Assembly: GCA_027924585.1 (NCBI GenBank)
Contig: BSBM01000261.1
Span: forward strand, 2,031,501-2,095,500
DNA: 64,000 nucleotides
Direction: 5' to 3'
Source of the DNA: Larix kaempferi
Taxonomy: Eukaryota > Streptophyta > Pinopsida > Pinales > Pinaceae
Part shown: in pieces, positions 23,901-35,225 of the stretch
Layout: each line of letters begins with the position of its first letter
How positions within the stretch are numbered: the stretch's first letter is position 1
The notes under the pieces: model-generated
Databases searched by the model: none
What the model saw: the letters and a program-made list of their open reading frames with translations, nothing else
What the model was told of the DNA's origin: nothing
Position numbers and translations under genes: made by a program

Positions 23901-25003
23901 TTATCTACTGAAACTGTTCCAGCACCTACAACACTTAGAGATCTATCATCACCAACAAATATTTGTTTGGTGTTACATTCATGCATAGTAGAAAAGATGG
24001 CTTGATCCTTAGCCATATGATAAGATGCTCCAGAATCAATGAGCCATTCATTTGAACTAGAAGAAGAAGATGCATTATAAGAATAACCAGAAGCACATAG
24101 TGCATGTCCATGAGAGGTAGATTCTGAAGGAGAATCTAGGATGATGTGGTGCTTTTTCATTGCTGCTTACAAGGTTGCCATCTTCTTAAAACACTTAGAT
24201 TCATCATGATTATCTTTTCCGCAATAGTTGCAATGACGCTCAGTCTTCTTGCCTTTTGGCTTGGATCCTTTGTCATTTTTTAAAGGAGCTGACTGAGAGG
24301 GTTTGGGACTCTTGTTTGACTTATTATTGCAAAAATTTTGTTTCTTCGGAGGCTTGGACTTTCCTTTATGCTGGGACAATAAGGCTTTCCCAGATGTATC
24401 TTCATTGTTGATTATTCCAAGATGGATGAGTTTATCTTGCTCTCTAATCAAAGAATCACAAAAGGATTCAAGACTAGGCTCTTGATAGCTAGCTGCATTC
24501 AAGGATTCTTTCATCGAGTAAAATGTAGATACAAAAACAGAATATGCAGGTCCAAGTTTTGAAAGAATATGATAAATACATTGTTTGTCTTCCCTCTTAA
24601 TCTTACATTATGCACATAAGAGTTTAAGAGTTTTGTACTTAGATAAATAATCTTGAATGCATGAAAAATCACTTGGATTTAAAGAAATCAACTCATTTTC
24701 GAGTTGATGACCTCGAATTTCATTGTTTTTACCGAACACAGATTCCAACTTGTCCTAAGCAGCATCATGTTCATCAATTCCAGATATGTGGAATTGCAAA
24801 TCAGTAGAGATTGACATCCCAATCAATCCACGAGCTTCATCACATCTATTTTCCCATTTTATTTTCTTATCATCATCAGTGGATTCTGTTTCTTTCTCTG
24901 AGGTAATTCTGAAAAGTCCCCTACTTCGTATAACATCCTCCATACGAGATTTCCATGAGAAATAGTTGAAACTGGTAAGTAGAATATCACAAGGGGCAGC
25001 CAT
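20924..25003 (-). pseudogene. copia 1 gag-pol polyprotein, one frame with internal stops
   Basis: The minus-strand frame from ATG 25003 to 20924 spans about 1,359 codons with no frameshift, only about nine in-frame stops. Gag has the knuckle CNYCGKDNHDESKC (near 24220). The protease active site is IDSGASYHM (near 24040). Integrase has an H...H...C..C block (HERFGH...CFGC), then HSD, and NGVGERKN with the catalytic Glu. The second catalytic Asp is lost: LRSNNGGEY where copia elements have SDNGGEY. RT has YVDD at 21875-21886. RNase H keeps DSDWA and DAEYQA. It ends ELVIKGG before the PPT. A 12-residue repeat (ACEP(N/D)SAIVPS) sits in the integrase-RT linker. The stops and the integrase change make it inactive. 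Confidence 0.93.
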
Positions 25004-25414
25004 ATTTATAAATTAATGGCTGTAAAAACAGAAACCAATAGTTTGGATGCGAAGATCTCGAAAAAATAGGCGGTTAAAAAAAAACGGCACTAAAAACTGA
25101 CTTCAGATGATGGAGTTATGCTTGAACAAAGAAAATGCTGAAGATGTCCCCAATAGTGACGCGGCACATCGAGAATGATCAACTAAAAAAAAGGACCCCC
25201 CTCTTCCCAAGATGAACTTTTGACAATCATTTTACAAGAAAGTTGCTTTAAGTGAATCACTTTTACAATGATACTTTAAATAGTGCAGCAATAAAAAAGA
25301 ACTTAAGTGACTCACTTTGTATTTGTATTTTTTATTATTTAAGTGAGATGCACTTTTACAATAAAGTAACTTGAAAATAGAAATTGTATGCACTTTGTCT
25401 TTTAAAAGTAATTT

Positions 25415-25475
25415 CCTAAGACTTGAACTCAAGACCTATTAAGGAATAAAGCAACTTTGAACCAAGTGAGCTAGA
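25415..25475 (-). other. tRNA-like A-box/B-box module in copia 1 leader
   Basis: On the minus strand TAGCTCACTTGG (25462-25473) fits a Pol III A box. GAGTTCAAGTC (25420-25430), about 31 bp further, fits a B box. The same pair, with similar spacing and distance to gag, is in the leader at 41782-41836. It is not a complete tRNA gene. Confidence 0.55.
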
Positions 25476-25659
25476 TTAAAAGGTATGTAAAATATGGGAA
25501 TGAGAAAGGGTTTTTTTTTTTTTTTACTCTTCTTGCTCGGTTTTCGTGTTTGCCTTTTTTTTCCTACAAATCACACCACAAACCGAAACAAAACAAAATT
25601 TCCACACTTGTGGGTTTAGATCTCGCTAGCTTTCTCGGAAAGTCTACGTTTTCTCTCTA

Positions 25660-25800
25660 TTTCTGATTTGCCAAGATCGCACAAGGTGCACGGTAAAAAG
25701 CATACGTAGCTGAGAAAAACCCTTTCCCTTTATGTTTCTGATTTTCCAAGATCGGACAAGGTGCACGGCAAAGAGCATATGCAGACATGGAAAGCAACAA
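25660..25800. repeat. Leader tandem repeat, two copies
   Basis: The phrase CCAAGATCG(C/G)ACAAGGTGCA recurs about 80 bp apart (near 25671 and 25747), each time preceded by TTCTGATTT. A diverged version of the same pair lies at about 41450-41550. Confidence 0.7.
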
Positions 25801-26120
25801 TCCGAAACAAAAAAAAAAACTAATAGTAAAAAATGATAAAATATGAGTTTTTTTTTCTTTTCTTTTTAAACAAAAAATAAAAAAATGCATCACTGTAACA
25901 TTATACCTTCAGATTTGATGAAATATGTTTTTTATAAAGCAACCGGGAACCGTTTTCGATCAAACGAAAACTATTTCCCAATGGAAACGGTGCTCCGGAT
26001 GCCATGAAACACCTCCCACTAGACAGAAATGAACAGAGATACCAAAACCATAAACCCTTTCGAGTTTCGGCAACAATAGTTCAAGATCTAGATCATAACC
26101 GGAAGTGGATCTTCATAAAA

Positions 26121-26132
26121 GCTCTGATACCA
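26121..26132 (-). promoter_or_regulatory. Primer binding site of copia 1 (initiator tRNA-Met)
   Basis: On the minus strand TGGTATCAGAGC follows the 5' LTR directly. It is complementary to the 3' end of plant initiator tRNA-Met, the usual copia primer. Confidence 0.95.
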
Positions 26133-26580
26133 TGTTCAGGTACACATGGTACTCTCAAAAGACCGAACACCTAGAGAAACCACTTCACACAAACAGATCA
26201 CAGATCGATACACCGATGTTTTGACGTGGTTTAAACCCTTGTGAGGGAAACACTCCATGGCCCCGACCAAATAGCTTCTACGGAACAATTTATTATGCAA
26301 AGAAAGAAAGTTACAAATGAGCTTCTCATAATCGATCAACTTTCCAATGACCCTCCATGCTCTTTAAATAGAGATCATGGACCAATCGGGTGTTAAGCCA
26401 CGGATCAAGGGTAGGTATGATCTAAGAGAAGTTGAGCCGTCGGATCACTCTATGTCGGAAACATATCGTGACCATCAAATTAAGTATTTACAAATGCATA
26501 CTAAGAAAACACACTTTTCCTAACGGATAAATTACACAAGTTGATCTTAACTAACTCCTAAGTGTCTAAATATCCTAACA
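26133..26580 (-). repeat. 5' LTR of copia 1
   Basis: Terminal repeat carrying the element promoter. A TATA-like TATTTAAAGA (+ strand TCTTTAAATA, 26361-26370) sits about 230 bp before the LTR end. Confidence 0.95.
26361..26370 (-). promoter_or_regulatory. TATA-like box in copia 1 5' LTR
   Basis: TATTTAAAGA on the minus strand, identical in both copia 1 LTRs and kept in the related LTR at 40870-40878, which suggests selection on the promoter. Confidence 0.55.
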
Positions 26581-26585
26581 GGTGG
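26581..26585. repeat. Target site duplication of copia 1 (right)
   Basis: GGTGG, partner of 20393-20397. Confidence 0.92.
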
Positions 26586-26642
26586 CGTCTTAATCATCAA
26601 GTTCGATTATCTTTTCGCCTTTTTTCTGAATTTTTTTGCAAT

Positions 26643-28427
26643 ATGGATGATGTGGTCTATGGGGAGGATGTTGAGTGGGAGGCTACTATCATCTTCAAAT
26701 ACAAAGAGGATATTAAAAACAACCTAGGAAATTTAATTAGGGATTTTGACAAAAATTTCGTTGATGGGACGACTTAGCTTGGATGTCAAACATATGTTGT
26801 AAAGCTAATGGATTCCTCTAGTTTCTCGTGATCATTCTTCTCTCTTGAGGGTAAACTGGAGAAATAATTTGTAGGTAGTCTGATTTCCATTTCGCACTCT
26901 ACTAGTCGTGCTCTGGAAGTTTCATGGTTATCGTCTGGTTCAAATGGCTCTCAAAAGCAAGATGTACAGGCGGTATCTTCCACTGTGGCCATAAATTGGA
27001 AAAGAACTAAAAATCCCACAGAGCCTTCTCTAAGAAGCTCTTCTTGACCTTGGGAAAATATACCAATATTGAAGGGGTCAATAGTCTCTCATCAAGAGCT
27101 TTGGTGGGTAAGTTGAGTTATTCTTCCATGAAGAGGGAGGCAATGTTGGAATGGTTGAATATTAATTGGTATCTAATTCGTGGTTACTATCCCAAACCTA
27201 GTATTCTAATGAATAAATGGTTTTTCTTTCAGGTTTTGGGGGAGGAGGACTTGGAGAAAATATGTCATAACACTAGATCATCAACATAAGTTCACTTATG
27301 CCAAAAACATGGTACCCAGGTTTTAACCATTTTAAATAATTTTTTTAGAAACAACATGTTTGGGTGATTCTTTCAGGTTTTCCCTTAGAACTTTGGTTGA
27401 GAAATGTTTTTATAGAGTTTGCCAATATTGTGGGAAGTTTTTTTTTTATGACAACTCTATGTTAAGGGAAGACAAGCGTCTTGCTTGGGTTAAGGTTGAG
27501 ATAGACTTAAATTTGGGGCTCCTAGATGATATTGAGATACACTCGGGTGATAAACTCTTCTCTCAGCAACCATACTTTTGGAAATTACCATTTTGTTGTC
27601 ATAATTGCAGATAGACGAGGCATTTGAGAAGAAGTTGTCTTGGATTAACTCATGAATCTGCTAAGGAGGATTATGTTGCTGTAGATAAATCGTTTCGGCT
27701 CAGGGAAGAGGATGAAATAGGTTCTCTTTGGATGGTTAATCCTACTCTAGTTGGCTCGCCAGGGTTGGGTATTCAGAACCATGCTCTTCTATCTTAGTCA
27801 GTGGATAACTATTTACATATAAGCTCTAATTGTTATTCCCAAAAAATTTCAATTCTCTGTCTAAAGAAGAAGTTGGTTTTTTAAAGGATTATGGAGAAAA
27901 CATTATCAATCTTTAATTATTGGGGGGGTTAAAGATGTAAATATTCCTTCGTCACTTAAGGGTTTTGAAGGTCCCTTTACCCTAAGGTCATTTCTGAGTC
28001 AAGATAACCTTTAGATGTGAGATCTCAGATGGTTTTTGGATGTTGGGAGTGAGGGTCTTGTATTTGCTAGTGGGGAACCTTTTGCATGTCCTATATCATC
28101 TAAAGTGTTGAGTAAGGATGGGTTGAATTTTGTTTCTTGTGTTTCTCCACCAAAGGTTTCTCATGGGGAAATTGATCTAGACCCTAGTCAGATGATGGGA
28201 GCTTTGATTCCCTCTTATAAAGAGGTGTTACAAAAACCCCTTTATAGAATTTCTTGACAAAAAAAATGAAGGAAGGGGATATACATGGTCGTCTAGCTAA
28301 GTCTCTGGTGCCCTCTTCTCGACATGGTTCAGTGACAAAAGATTATAAGGTTGTAGATTTAGAGAATTTTCCTTTAACTGAGTATGGGGCCCTTATAACA
28401 GTTATGCCCCTGGATATTGGTTCCTAA
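26643..28427 (+). pseudogene. LINE B ORF1, unit 2
   Basis: Counterpart of 7137-9036. MDDVVYGEDVEWEAT opens at ATG 26643 with a short deletion relative to unit 1. The central stretch FFYDNSMLREDKRLAWVKVE (about 27440-27500) is intact in one frame. The zinc knuckle (near 27595-27640) keeps the His that unit 1 has lost, but has a stop inside it (CHNCR, stop, TRHLRRSC). The segment before ORF2 is shortened compared with unit 1: roughly 100 bp around 28255 is missing. The ORF ends TAA at 28425-28427, overlapping the ORF2 start. Confidence 0.72.
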
Positions 28428-30185
28428 TGAAAATAATGTCTTTCAATATCTATGGGGTGAGGGGATCCCCAAAATTTTTACCTCTCAAAAGGTTATTTGA
28501 GGTGTCATTACCTGATGTTGTCCTACTATAAGTGACGATGGTGTCTGATTATAAAGAAAGGGGGATATTTTTGCAGTTATTTCTGAATTGGGAGTGTTGT
28601 ATTATGGATGCAATTGGTCCATATGAGGGAATGCTATCAACATGGAACCCTATGAGGGCTAATTTCATCCCTTATTTAACTTGTGCAGGAATTCTGATGG
28701 AAGGAAGGTTTAGCGATATGGATCAAAAAATAAAGATATTAAACTGATATGGGCCTTATTGAGACATAATTTTTTTTTGGGAAGAGGTTGTGGAAAGTGG
28801 TTTGTTAAGGGATCCAAATTTGATTATGGGAGGTGACCTAAATCTCACTATTTTTGATAGGAGTGTTTGGGGTTTAAACTCTAGATAGGATCCTCTGGAT
28901 GAATATTTTAGACATCTATTTCATACGATGAATATTATTGATGTTCTTCCAATCCAAATGTCCCCTACCTGGAGGAATGGTAGGGTGGGCCAAGCAAGTG
29001 TGTATAAATGTCTGGGCATGTTTTGATTTATGGAAATTTAGCTGGAAATCTAGATAGATTTAGGTCATAGACTTTGAATGTTTTCTTATCATATCATTTA
29101 CCTATTATGTTACAAATTGAATTGGACTCAAGCAAGGTTAAATATACATTCACGTTTAATGATTCATGGTTATTGGAAGATGAATTTTCTTCCTTGATAT
29201 GAAATAAGTGGGAATATTTGTCACATCTTGTGGAAGGATCAACCATGCAACAATTGGTATTTAAGTTAAAGGCTCTGAAAAGTGAGGTTATTCATTGGGA
29301 GAGACATAAGAAGTCCGATTTGAAAGTTTATCTTGTTAACATTGAGGAGGATATTCACCTTAGATATTTAAATAATTCCATAGGGGTATTCTTTGATTTG
29401 GATAAGGATGTGATTGCTTCACTGGAAGCTAGGAAAGCTAAAATTATAAGGTTTGATGAGGAGTCTTGGAGACTCAAAATTCACGCTATTTGGCTGTCCC
29501 AGGGTGATAATAACATGAATTTTTTTCATATATATGTTGATCAAAGAAGAATCATGAATACAATTTAGGATATAAAGGGACAACATGGGGAAAAGGTTTC
29601 TTCCCAAAAATATTTGGATATGGCTTATGTGGATCATTTTGAAACACTTTTAAAAGAAGATGAAGGAAATGTCATAGGTTCTCAAATGAAAGTATTATAG
29701 TGCTATCCTTCCTTTTTCTCCACTCAAGAAGCTCAAAGAGTTGGTGCTCCAGTAGCTTTGAAGGAAATTGAAGACATTTTAAAACTCTTTGGGAAGTCCA
29801 AAATCCCAGGTCCAAATGGGTGGATTGTTGATTTTTTTATGGATTTTTTTTAGCTTATGGGTAATGACTTATTGAAGGTGGTAGAAGAATAAAGGATTAA
29901 TGGTGAATTATAAGGTAAAATCAATTCTACTTTCATATATTTAATTCCAAAATCTTCTCATATAGAATATTTCGATGATTTCCGTCCTATATCTTTATGC
30001 AATATGGTATACAAAGTTATTTCAAAAGTAATTTCTAATAAGCTTAAACCTCTATTGGAAAAATATATTTCAAAAGAACAATTTGGCTTTTTATTCAACA
30101 TGAAAATTATGGATACAATGGGTGTGGCTTAGGAGATCTTTCACTTGATTAAGGTTAAAAAATTGAAGGTTTTAATTCTAAAAAA
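28427..30185 (+). pseudogene. LINE B ORF2 N-terminal half: endonuclease and start of RT
   Basis: Begins at TAATG with KIMSFNIYGV. Endonuclease blocks are visible (IMGGDLNLT near 28830; MSPTWRNGRVGQ near 28960). TAA at 28529-28531 and the LN*YGP stop are shared with unit 1. A helical linker (29218-29568) contains WLSQGDNNMNFFH, matching the W.(S)QGD.NT.FFH motif found before plant LINE RTs. RT motifs follow: KIPGPNGW, FIYLIPKS, FRPISLCNMVYKVISK and EQFGFL. Copia 2 cuts the frame right after KVLILK. Confidence 0.8.
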
Positions 30186-30756
30186 TGATGGAATTTGTGC
30201 AACTTCGGAAGTTATTGTTATTATATTTTATTGTAATTATTTGTATCTCCTATGGGAGATGATCTTGATGTAATTAATAATGTAAATCCTTGAAAGAATC
30301 AATGTAAACCTTAGGGAGAAATTAAGTAAAGAAAAATAATTGTAAATGTATTTTTATATTCCCACAAGACTAGTCGTCCCAAACAGTTTGAAAAGTTGGC
30401 CCTATTGAGAAAAACACCAGTTTGACACATGTATAAATAGAGAGGTAGTTCACCTCATTTGGTCACTCACTCAACCAAGCAAGTTCGTATCACTTGGAGA
30501 GAGATTCACATCTGCAACTAGGAGAAGGATATTTTGGGGTTTCATCTTGAAGAGTTCTTCCACTTTCTCTCTCTTGATATTGTACTTTGTTCTTTGAATT
30601 TTTCATCTCTATATGAAGGTTGCTGGGTTTTCTCCCTGTTGGGTTTCCCAGGATAAATTCTCGTGTTCTTTGTTTCTGTGCTTTGTCTTTCTTCTAGTGA
30701 TCCTATTGATCTTATGCAATTGAATTATACTGCTATAATTGTATGAAAAACTAACA
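30186..30756 (+). repeat. 5' LTR of copia 2
   Basis: Starts TGATGGAATTTG and ends CTAACA. Contains the promoter (TATAAATA at 30432-30439). Confidence 0.94.
30432..30439 (+). promoter_or_regulatory. TATA box in copia 2 5' LTR
   Basis: TATAAATA, also present at 36161-36168 in the 3' LTR. Confidence 0.65.
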
Positions 30757-30768
30757 TGGTATCAGAGC
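30757..30768 (+). promoter_or_regulatory. Primer binding site of copia 2 (initiator tRNA-Met)
   Basis: TGGTATCAGAGC directly after the 5' LTR. Confidence 0.95.
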
Positions 30769-31120
30769 AGTACTAGAAGAATCCATTGCCGGAATCTAGG
30801 GTTTCATATTTCGAGGCCTTCACTCATCATTTTGGCAGAAAAGAGCCTTGGAAACTTCGCTCTAGGAAGGGCACATATTTTGGTGAAGGAAGAATCTAAT
30901 TATGAGAATTTTCATTTTTGACCTAATTTTGCAGCTGCAGTTACTACAGAAATTAGGGTTTTAGGTTTTGACCTACTCCCTCCACAGATTTGGTTTGAAC
31001 CTACCTTTCTTCAACACTCCTTGCTAGGGAACATACTCCTGTGGAGTCAGTTTCTCAAGAATTCAACTTTCATTTTGACCTAGCTCCTGCTAGGGTTTCT
31101 ACTTCAAATCTGCAGTTAGG

Positions 31121-34100
31121 ATGATTGGAATGAAGGTTGAAGATTGTATGGAAGGGGCTTCCAACTTCATCTCTTGGAAGTCTAGGGTTCTTCTCTTACT
31201 AGAATAAAATAGTCTCTTGCAGTTTTTCAATGAGAAGGTCCCAGAACCAGAACCTAAAGAAGACAAATCTCACTGGAGGAAGAATGATGCCAAAGCAAGA
31301 AGAATCTTGGTGGACTCAGTTAGAGACCACTTGGTTCCTCAAATATTAGGAAAGAAGACTGCTAGAAGGATGTTCAAAACCCTAAAGAAAATATTTGAAC
31401 ATAGTAGTATCAATGTGACTCTCACATTGAGGAACCAATTATCAAATATGAAGATGTCCAAGTCAGAATCAATAGTCTCGTACTTTATGAGGATAAAAAA
31501 AATAAGGAACAAGCTTAGTACCAATGGAGACCCCATTGATGATAAGGAGATTTTCATTACTACTCTAAATGGTGTCTCACCATATTGGGAGTCATTCATT
31601 CAAAGTATAAGTGGTCGGACCAAGATGCCCAAATTTGACAAGTTATGGGCAGATTGCACTTAGGAAGAAACAAAGATAGCAGCAAGGTAGAGACTTCATG
31701 GCACTCAACCTGAGGAGAATCAAGCATTCATGTCCCATGCCAAGAAAGGTAAGGGAAGAGGAATAAAGTTCCACAATCATAGGCACCAAGGTAGAATATC
31801 AATCCCTCCTCCATACCAGAAGAAGAAGAAGAAAGATTTATCTCATATACAATGCTATAGGCGCAAGACCTATGGTCACTGTGCCAACAATTGCACAAAC
31901 TCAATCAAAAGGAGCATGGAGCCTCAACTGCTGATGTGGAGGAAGATCACCATCACAAGAAGCAAATGAATGAAGATCGTATAGAATTCTTCTTCATATC
32001 AACATTATCAGGTATTGTTCCCACCACTAGTGATACTTGGCTCATAGATAGTTGTGCTTCTAGATATATGATAGGTTATAAAGAAAATCTTTCAGAAATA
32101 GTTGAGAAAGAATCCCATCTTCGTGTTGTACTTAAAGATGATGCCAATTATACTGTGAAGGGATCTGGGGCTACCTCCCTTCAGCTAGAGTCTAGTGACA
32201 CATTACACTTGAGTGATGTGATTTATGTACCTGGTATGAAAATAAATCTTGTCTCCATCTCATCCTTGGAGGAAAAGTGATATAAAGTTGCATTTTCAGA
32301 TGGGAAAGTGCTTGATTGGAACAATAAATCAAGCATGGATACAACCAAATTAATTGGTGTGCGATAGGAGAGCTTGTACCGGTTGAGCACTCCACCATCT
32401 CAAGCCCTAGTTCATGACTCTACGAGCATGGGTGAACTATGGTACAAAAGACTAGCTCATCTAAATTATAAAGCTCTCCCAACATTAAAAAATATAGTAA
32501 CATGTATACCAATTCTTTAGGTAGACCATGATGGAACATATGGAGGATGTGCACTTGCAAATAATTCCAAGAGATATTTCCCAAATAGTGAAAGAAGATC
32601 TAAAGGAATTTTGGATCTAATGCACTCTGACTTTGCGGGCATCTAGTGCACTCTGACTTTGCGGGCATCTAGTGCACTCTGACTTTTGCGGGCCCATGAT
32701 TGTTGCTTCATTGGGCGGCTATAATTATTATGTGACATTTATCGACAACTACTCATGGAAGACTTGGATATACTTTATCAAGACCAAGGAATCCCAGGAA
32801 GTTCTCAGCAAATTCAAAGAGTTCAAAGCACAAGTTGAGAATCTGACGGGAAATATGATCAAGATCTTGAGATCCGATAATGTTGGAGAATATACCTCTA
32901 CTGATTTCAATTACTTCTGCAGAGAAGCGGGAATTAAGAGGGAGCTCACAGTTCCCTACAACCCTCAACAAAATGGGGTTGTGGAAAGAAAGAACATAAC
33001 AATTGTGGAGGTAGCCAAAGCCATCATACATGACCAGATCCTACCGATGTTCTTATGGGAATAAGCATCCAGAACAAACGTATATGTACAAAATAGATGC
33101 CCACATAAGATTGTGAAGAACATGACTCCAGAAGAAGATTTCATAGGAGTGAAACCAGAAGTGTGTCACCTCCGGATCTTTGGTCTAGTCTACATACATG
33201 TGCCCAAGGAGAAGAGGACCAAGTTAGAACCTTCAGGAAAGAAGGTAAATTTCTTGGGTTACAGTAAATCTTCAAAGTCTTACAGGATTTATATCCCAGG
33301 ATCCAGACAGATGGAAGTCAGTAGGGATGTGTCCTTTGAAGAAGAAATGTTTTTCAGGAAAGGAAAAGGATCATACATGGAGATTGATGATGAGGATATG
33401 AGATCATCTCCCCCTCCAGTTCAGATGGAGTTAGCATAGAAGGATGAACCCATCTATCCCATTGATCTATTTGAGCCAGTTGATGTTCCCAGAGATATTG
33501 CAGTAGGCCGAAAGGGTCCTAGATGGGTACAACAGACTTTGCAGGATGTAGAGGGGCATGGAGCTCCACATGGTACTTTTTTTAGAAAGTAAAATACCTC
33601 AAAGGTTCTCTAATTATGTAGCATTTATGAGTCACATCATTGAATCAGAACCTACCACTTATCAAGAAGCATCCAGACACCAAATTTGGAAGGGTGCCAT
33701 GGTGGAAGAATACCAATCCATCATGAAGAATGATGTGTGGGAGGTTGTACCGGGACCTAAGGGGAATTCAGTAATGACTTCCAAGTGGATATACAAAAGC
33801 AAGCATGGAGTAGATGGCAGTGCTGAAAATCACAAGGCTAGATTCGTTGCCATAGGATTCTCTCAGAAATAGGGAGTTGATTATGATGAGACATTTGCTC
33901 CTATGGCTCGATATACTTCCATAAGGACTATTATTGCTATTGCTTCAGCTATGGGATGGGAGCTGCATCATATGGATGTCAAGACTGTATTTATCAATGG
34001 TGTTATTGAAGAAGAAGTATATATTGAACAACTAGAAGGGTTTGTTGTCCATGGAAAGGAGTCTCACGTATGGAGGCTGAAAAAGGCCATGTATGGACTC

Positions 34101-35197
34101 AAGCAAGCACCTCGTTCTTGGTATGGACGGATAGACGGATACTTGGTGAGTTTGGGATTCACCAAGAGTGATGGAGATCCAAACCTTTAATACAAGGTTG
34201 TGGATGATGAGCCACTGATTTTGGTCCTTTATATTGATGACCTGTTTCTCATTGGAAATGAGAAACTTATCGTATGGTGTAAGAAGAAACTTGCCTCTGA
34301 GCTCGAAATGAAGGATCTTGGATTGATGCATTACTTCTTGGGATTAGATGGCAGAGGTAGAAGGATATTTTCCTAAGTCAAGGAAAATACACCATATATA
34401 TTCTAAAGAGATTCAGAATGTTGGACTGCAAGTCCATGGCCATTCCGATGGATGCAAATTTGAAGAAGCTGAGGGATTTTGATTCAGATTCAAATTTGAT
34501 TGATCCCACTATTTATCGCCAGTTGGTTGGATCCTTGATGTATTTGAAAAACACCAGACCAGATATATGTTTTGCTGTGAATTCTCTCAGTCAGTTCATG
34601 TGTGAATCGAGGAAGATTCAATGGGTTGCTACAAAACATGTGCTCAGATACTTGTGTGGCATTGTGGGATATGTCCTGAGATATGCTTCAGAGTGTGACT
34701 TGAGATTGCAGGTATTTTTAGACTCAAATTGGTCTAGATGTGCTGCAGATAAGAAGAGTACTTCTGAATGTTGCTTCAGTTTCAGTTCTGCAGTGATTTC
34801 CTAGTGCAGCAGGAAGCATAACTCAGTAGCACTTAGTATTATAGAGGCCGAGTATATGGCTACTAGCACAGAATCCCGAGAAGTAGTATGGATTCAGAAA
34901 CTCCTTGCAAGATTGTTTGGCCAAATTCAAGAGCCAACCGTGATTCACTGTGATAACCATAGCTGAGTGCATATGTCAGTAAATATTGTATTCCATGACA
35001 AGTCGAAGCATATAGAGATTCGATATCACTTCATTCGTGATATGGTGCAGAAATGTGTGGTCAAGTTACAGTATGTTCTGAAATATGATCAGATTGCAGA
35101 TGTTCTCACCAAGCCTCTTCCCAGGATACATTTTGAATACTTTCGTGGAAGACTAGGAGTGGAAGAGAACATGTCCCTCCTTGAGAGGGAAATATGA
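31121..35197 (+). pseudogene. copia 2 gag-pol polyprotein, frameshifted
   Basis: Gag opens at ATG 31121 (MIGMKVEDCMEGASNFISWK). Its knuckle near 31853 reads CYRRKTYGHCANNC, with the second zinc Cys changed to Arg. The protease site is IDSCAS instead of DSGAS. Integrase has HSDFCGP, SDNVGEY and NGVVERKN, so the acidic triad looks present, but the region is preceded by a 26-bp triplication. RT runs from VPGPKGNSVMTSKWIYK to YIDD at 34230-34241. RNase H includes ADKKSTSE, IEAEYMA and ADVLTKPLP before the stop at about 35197. There are at least four frame changes (near 31890, 32670, 33440 and 34200-34400) and several stops. It is older and more decayed than copia 1. Confidence 0.9.
32621..32698. 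repeat. 26-bp triplication inside copia 2 integrase
   Basis: TGCACTCTGACTTTGCGGGC begins at 32621, 32647 and 32673, a period of 26 bp. The copies cover the first integrase Asp (HSD), and the 52 extra bases shift the frame. Confidence 0.92.
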
Positions 35198-35225
35198 CAT
35201 GGAGATGTTTACCTTGCTTTCACCC

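Larger units (their letters stand above)
25004..26120 (-). other. copia 1 untranslated leader
   Basis: About 1.1 kb between PBS and gag with no coding frame. It holds a tRNA-like A/B-box module (25415-25475) and a short tandem repeat (25660-25800). Both also appear in the related element at 40650-42352. Confidence 0.75.
20398..26580 (-). mobile_element. Ty1/copia LTR retrotransposon (copia 1)
   Basis: A complete element on the minus strand: 447-448-bp LTRs beginning TGTT and ending AACA, a PBS for initiator tRNA-Met, a PPT, a single gag-pol frame, and a 5-bp TSD (GGTGG). It is nested in the 5' region of LINE B of unit 2. LTR differences by eye are about 23 in 447, near 5%. The internal order (protease, integrase, RT, RNase H) is that of copia. 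Confidence 0.96.
10547..28896. repeat. Segmental duplication, unit 2 (interrupted)
   Basis: Homologous to 1-9502 once LINE A (14763-19375) and copia 1 (20398-26580) are removed. The remaining net length is about 7.5 kb, similar to unit 1 without its own insertion. Homology to unit 1 ends inside the LINE B endonuclease at about 28896, while LINE B itself continues to about 38.8 kb here. Confidence 0.92.

Noticed and set aside
25415-25475. A functional tRNA gene
   Set aside because: Only A-box and B-box-like words are present; no cloverleaf with acceptor pairing could be drawn.
1-28896. The two 9-kb units as LTRs of one giant element
   Set aside because: They contain a host gene fragment and a LINE, lack TG...CA ends and a PBS/PPT, and break off inside a LINE. 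A segmental duplication explains them better.
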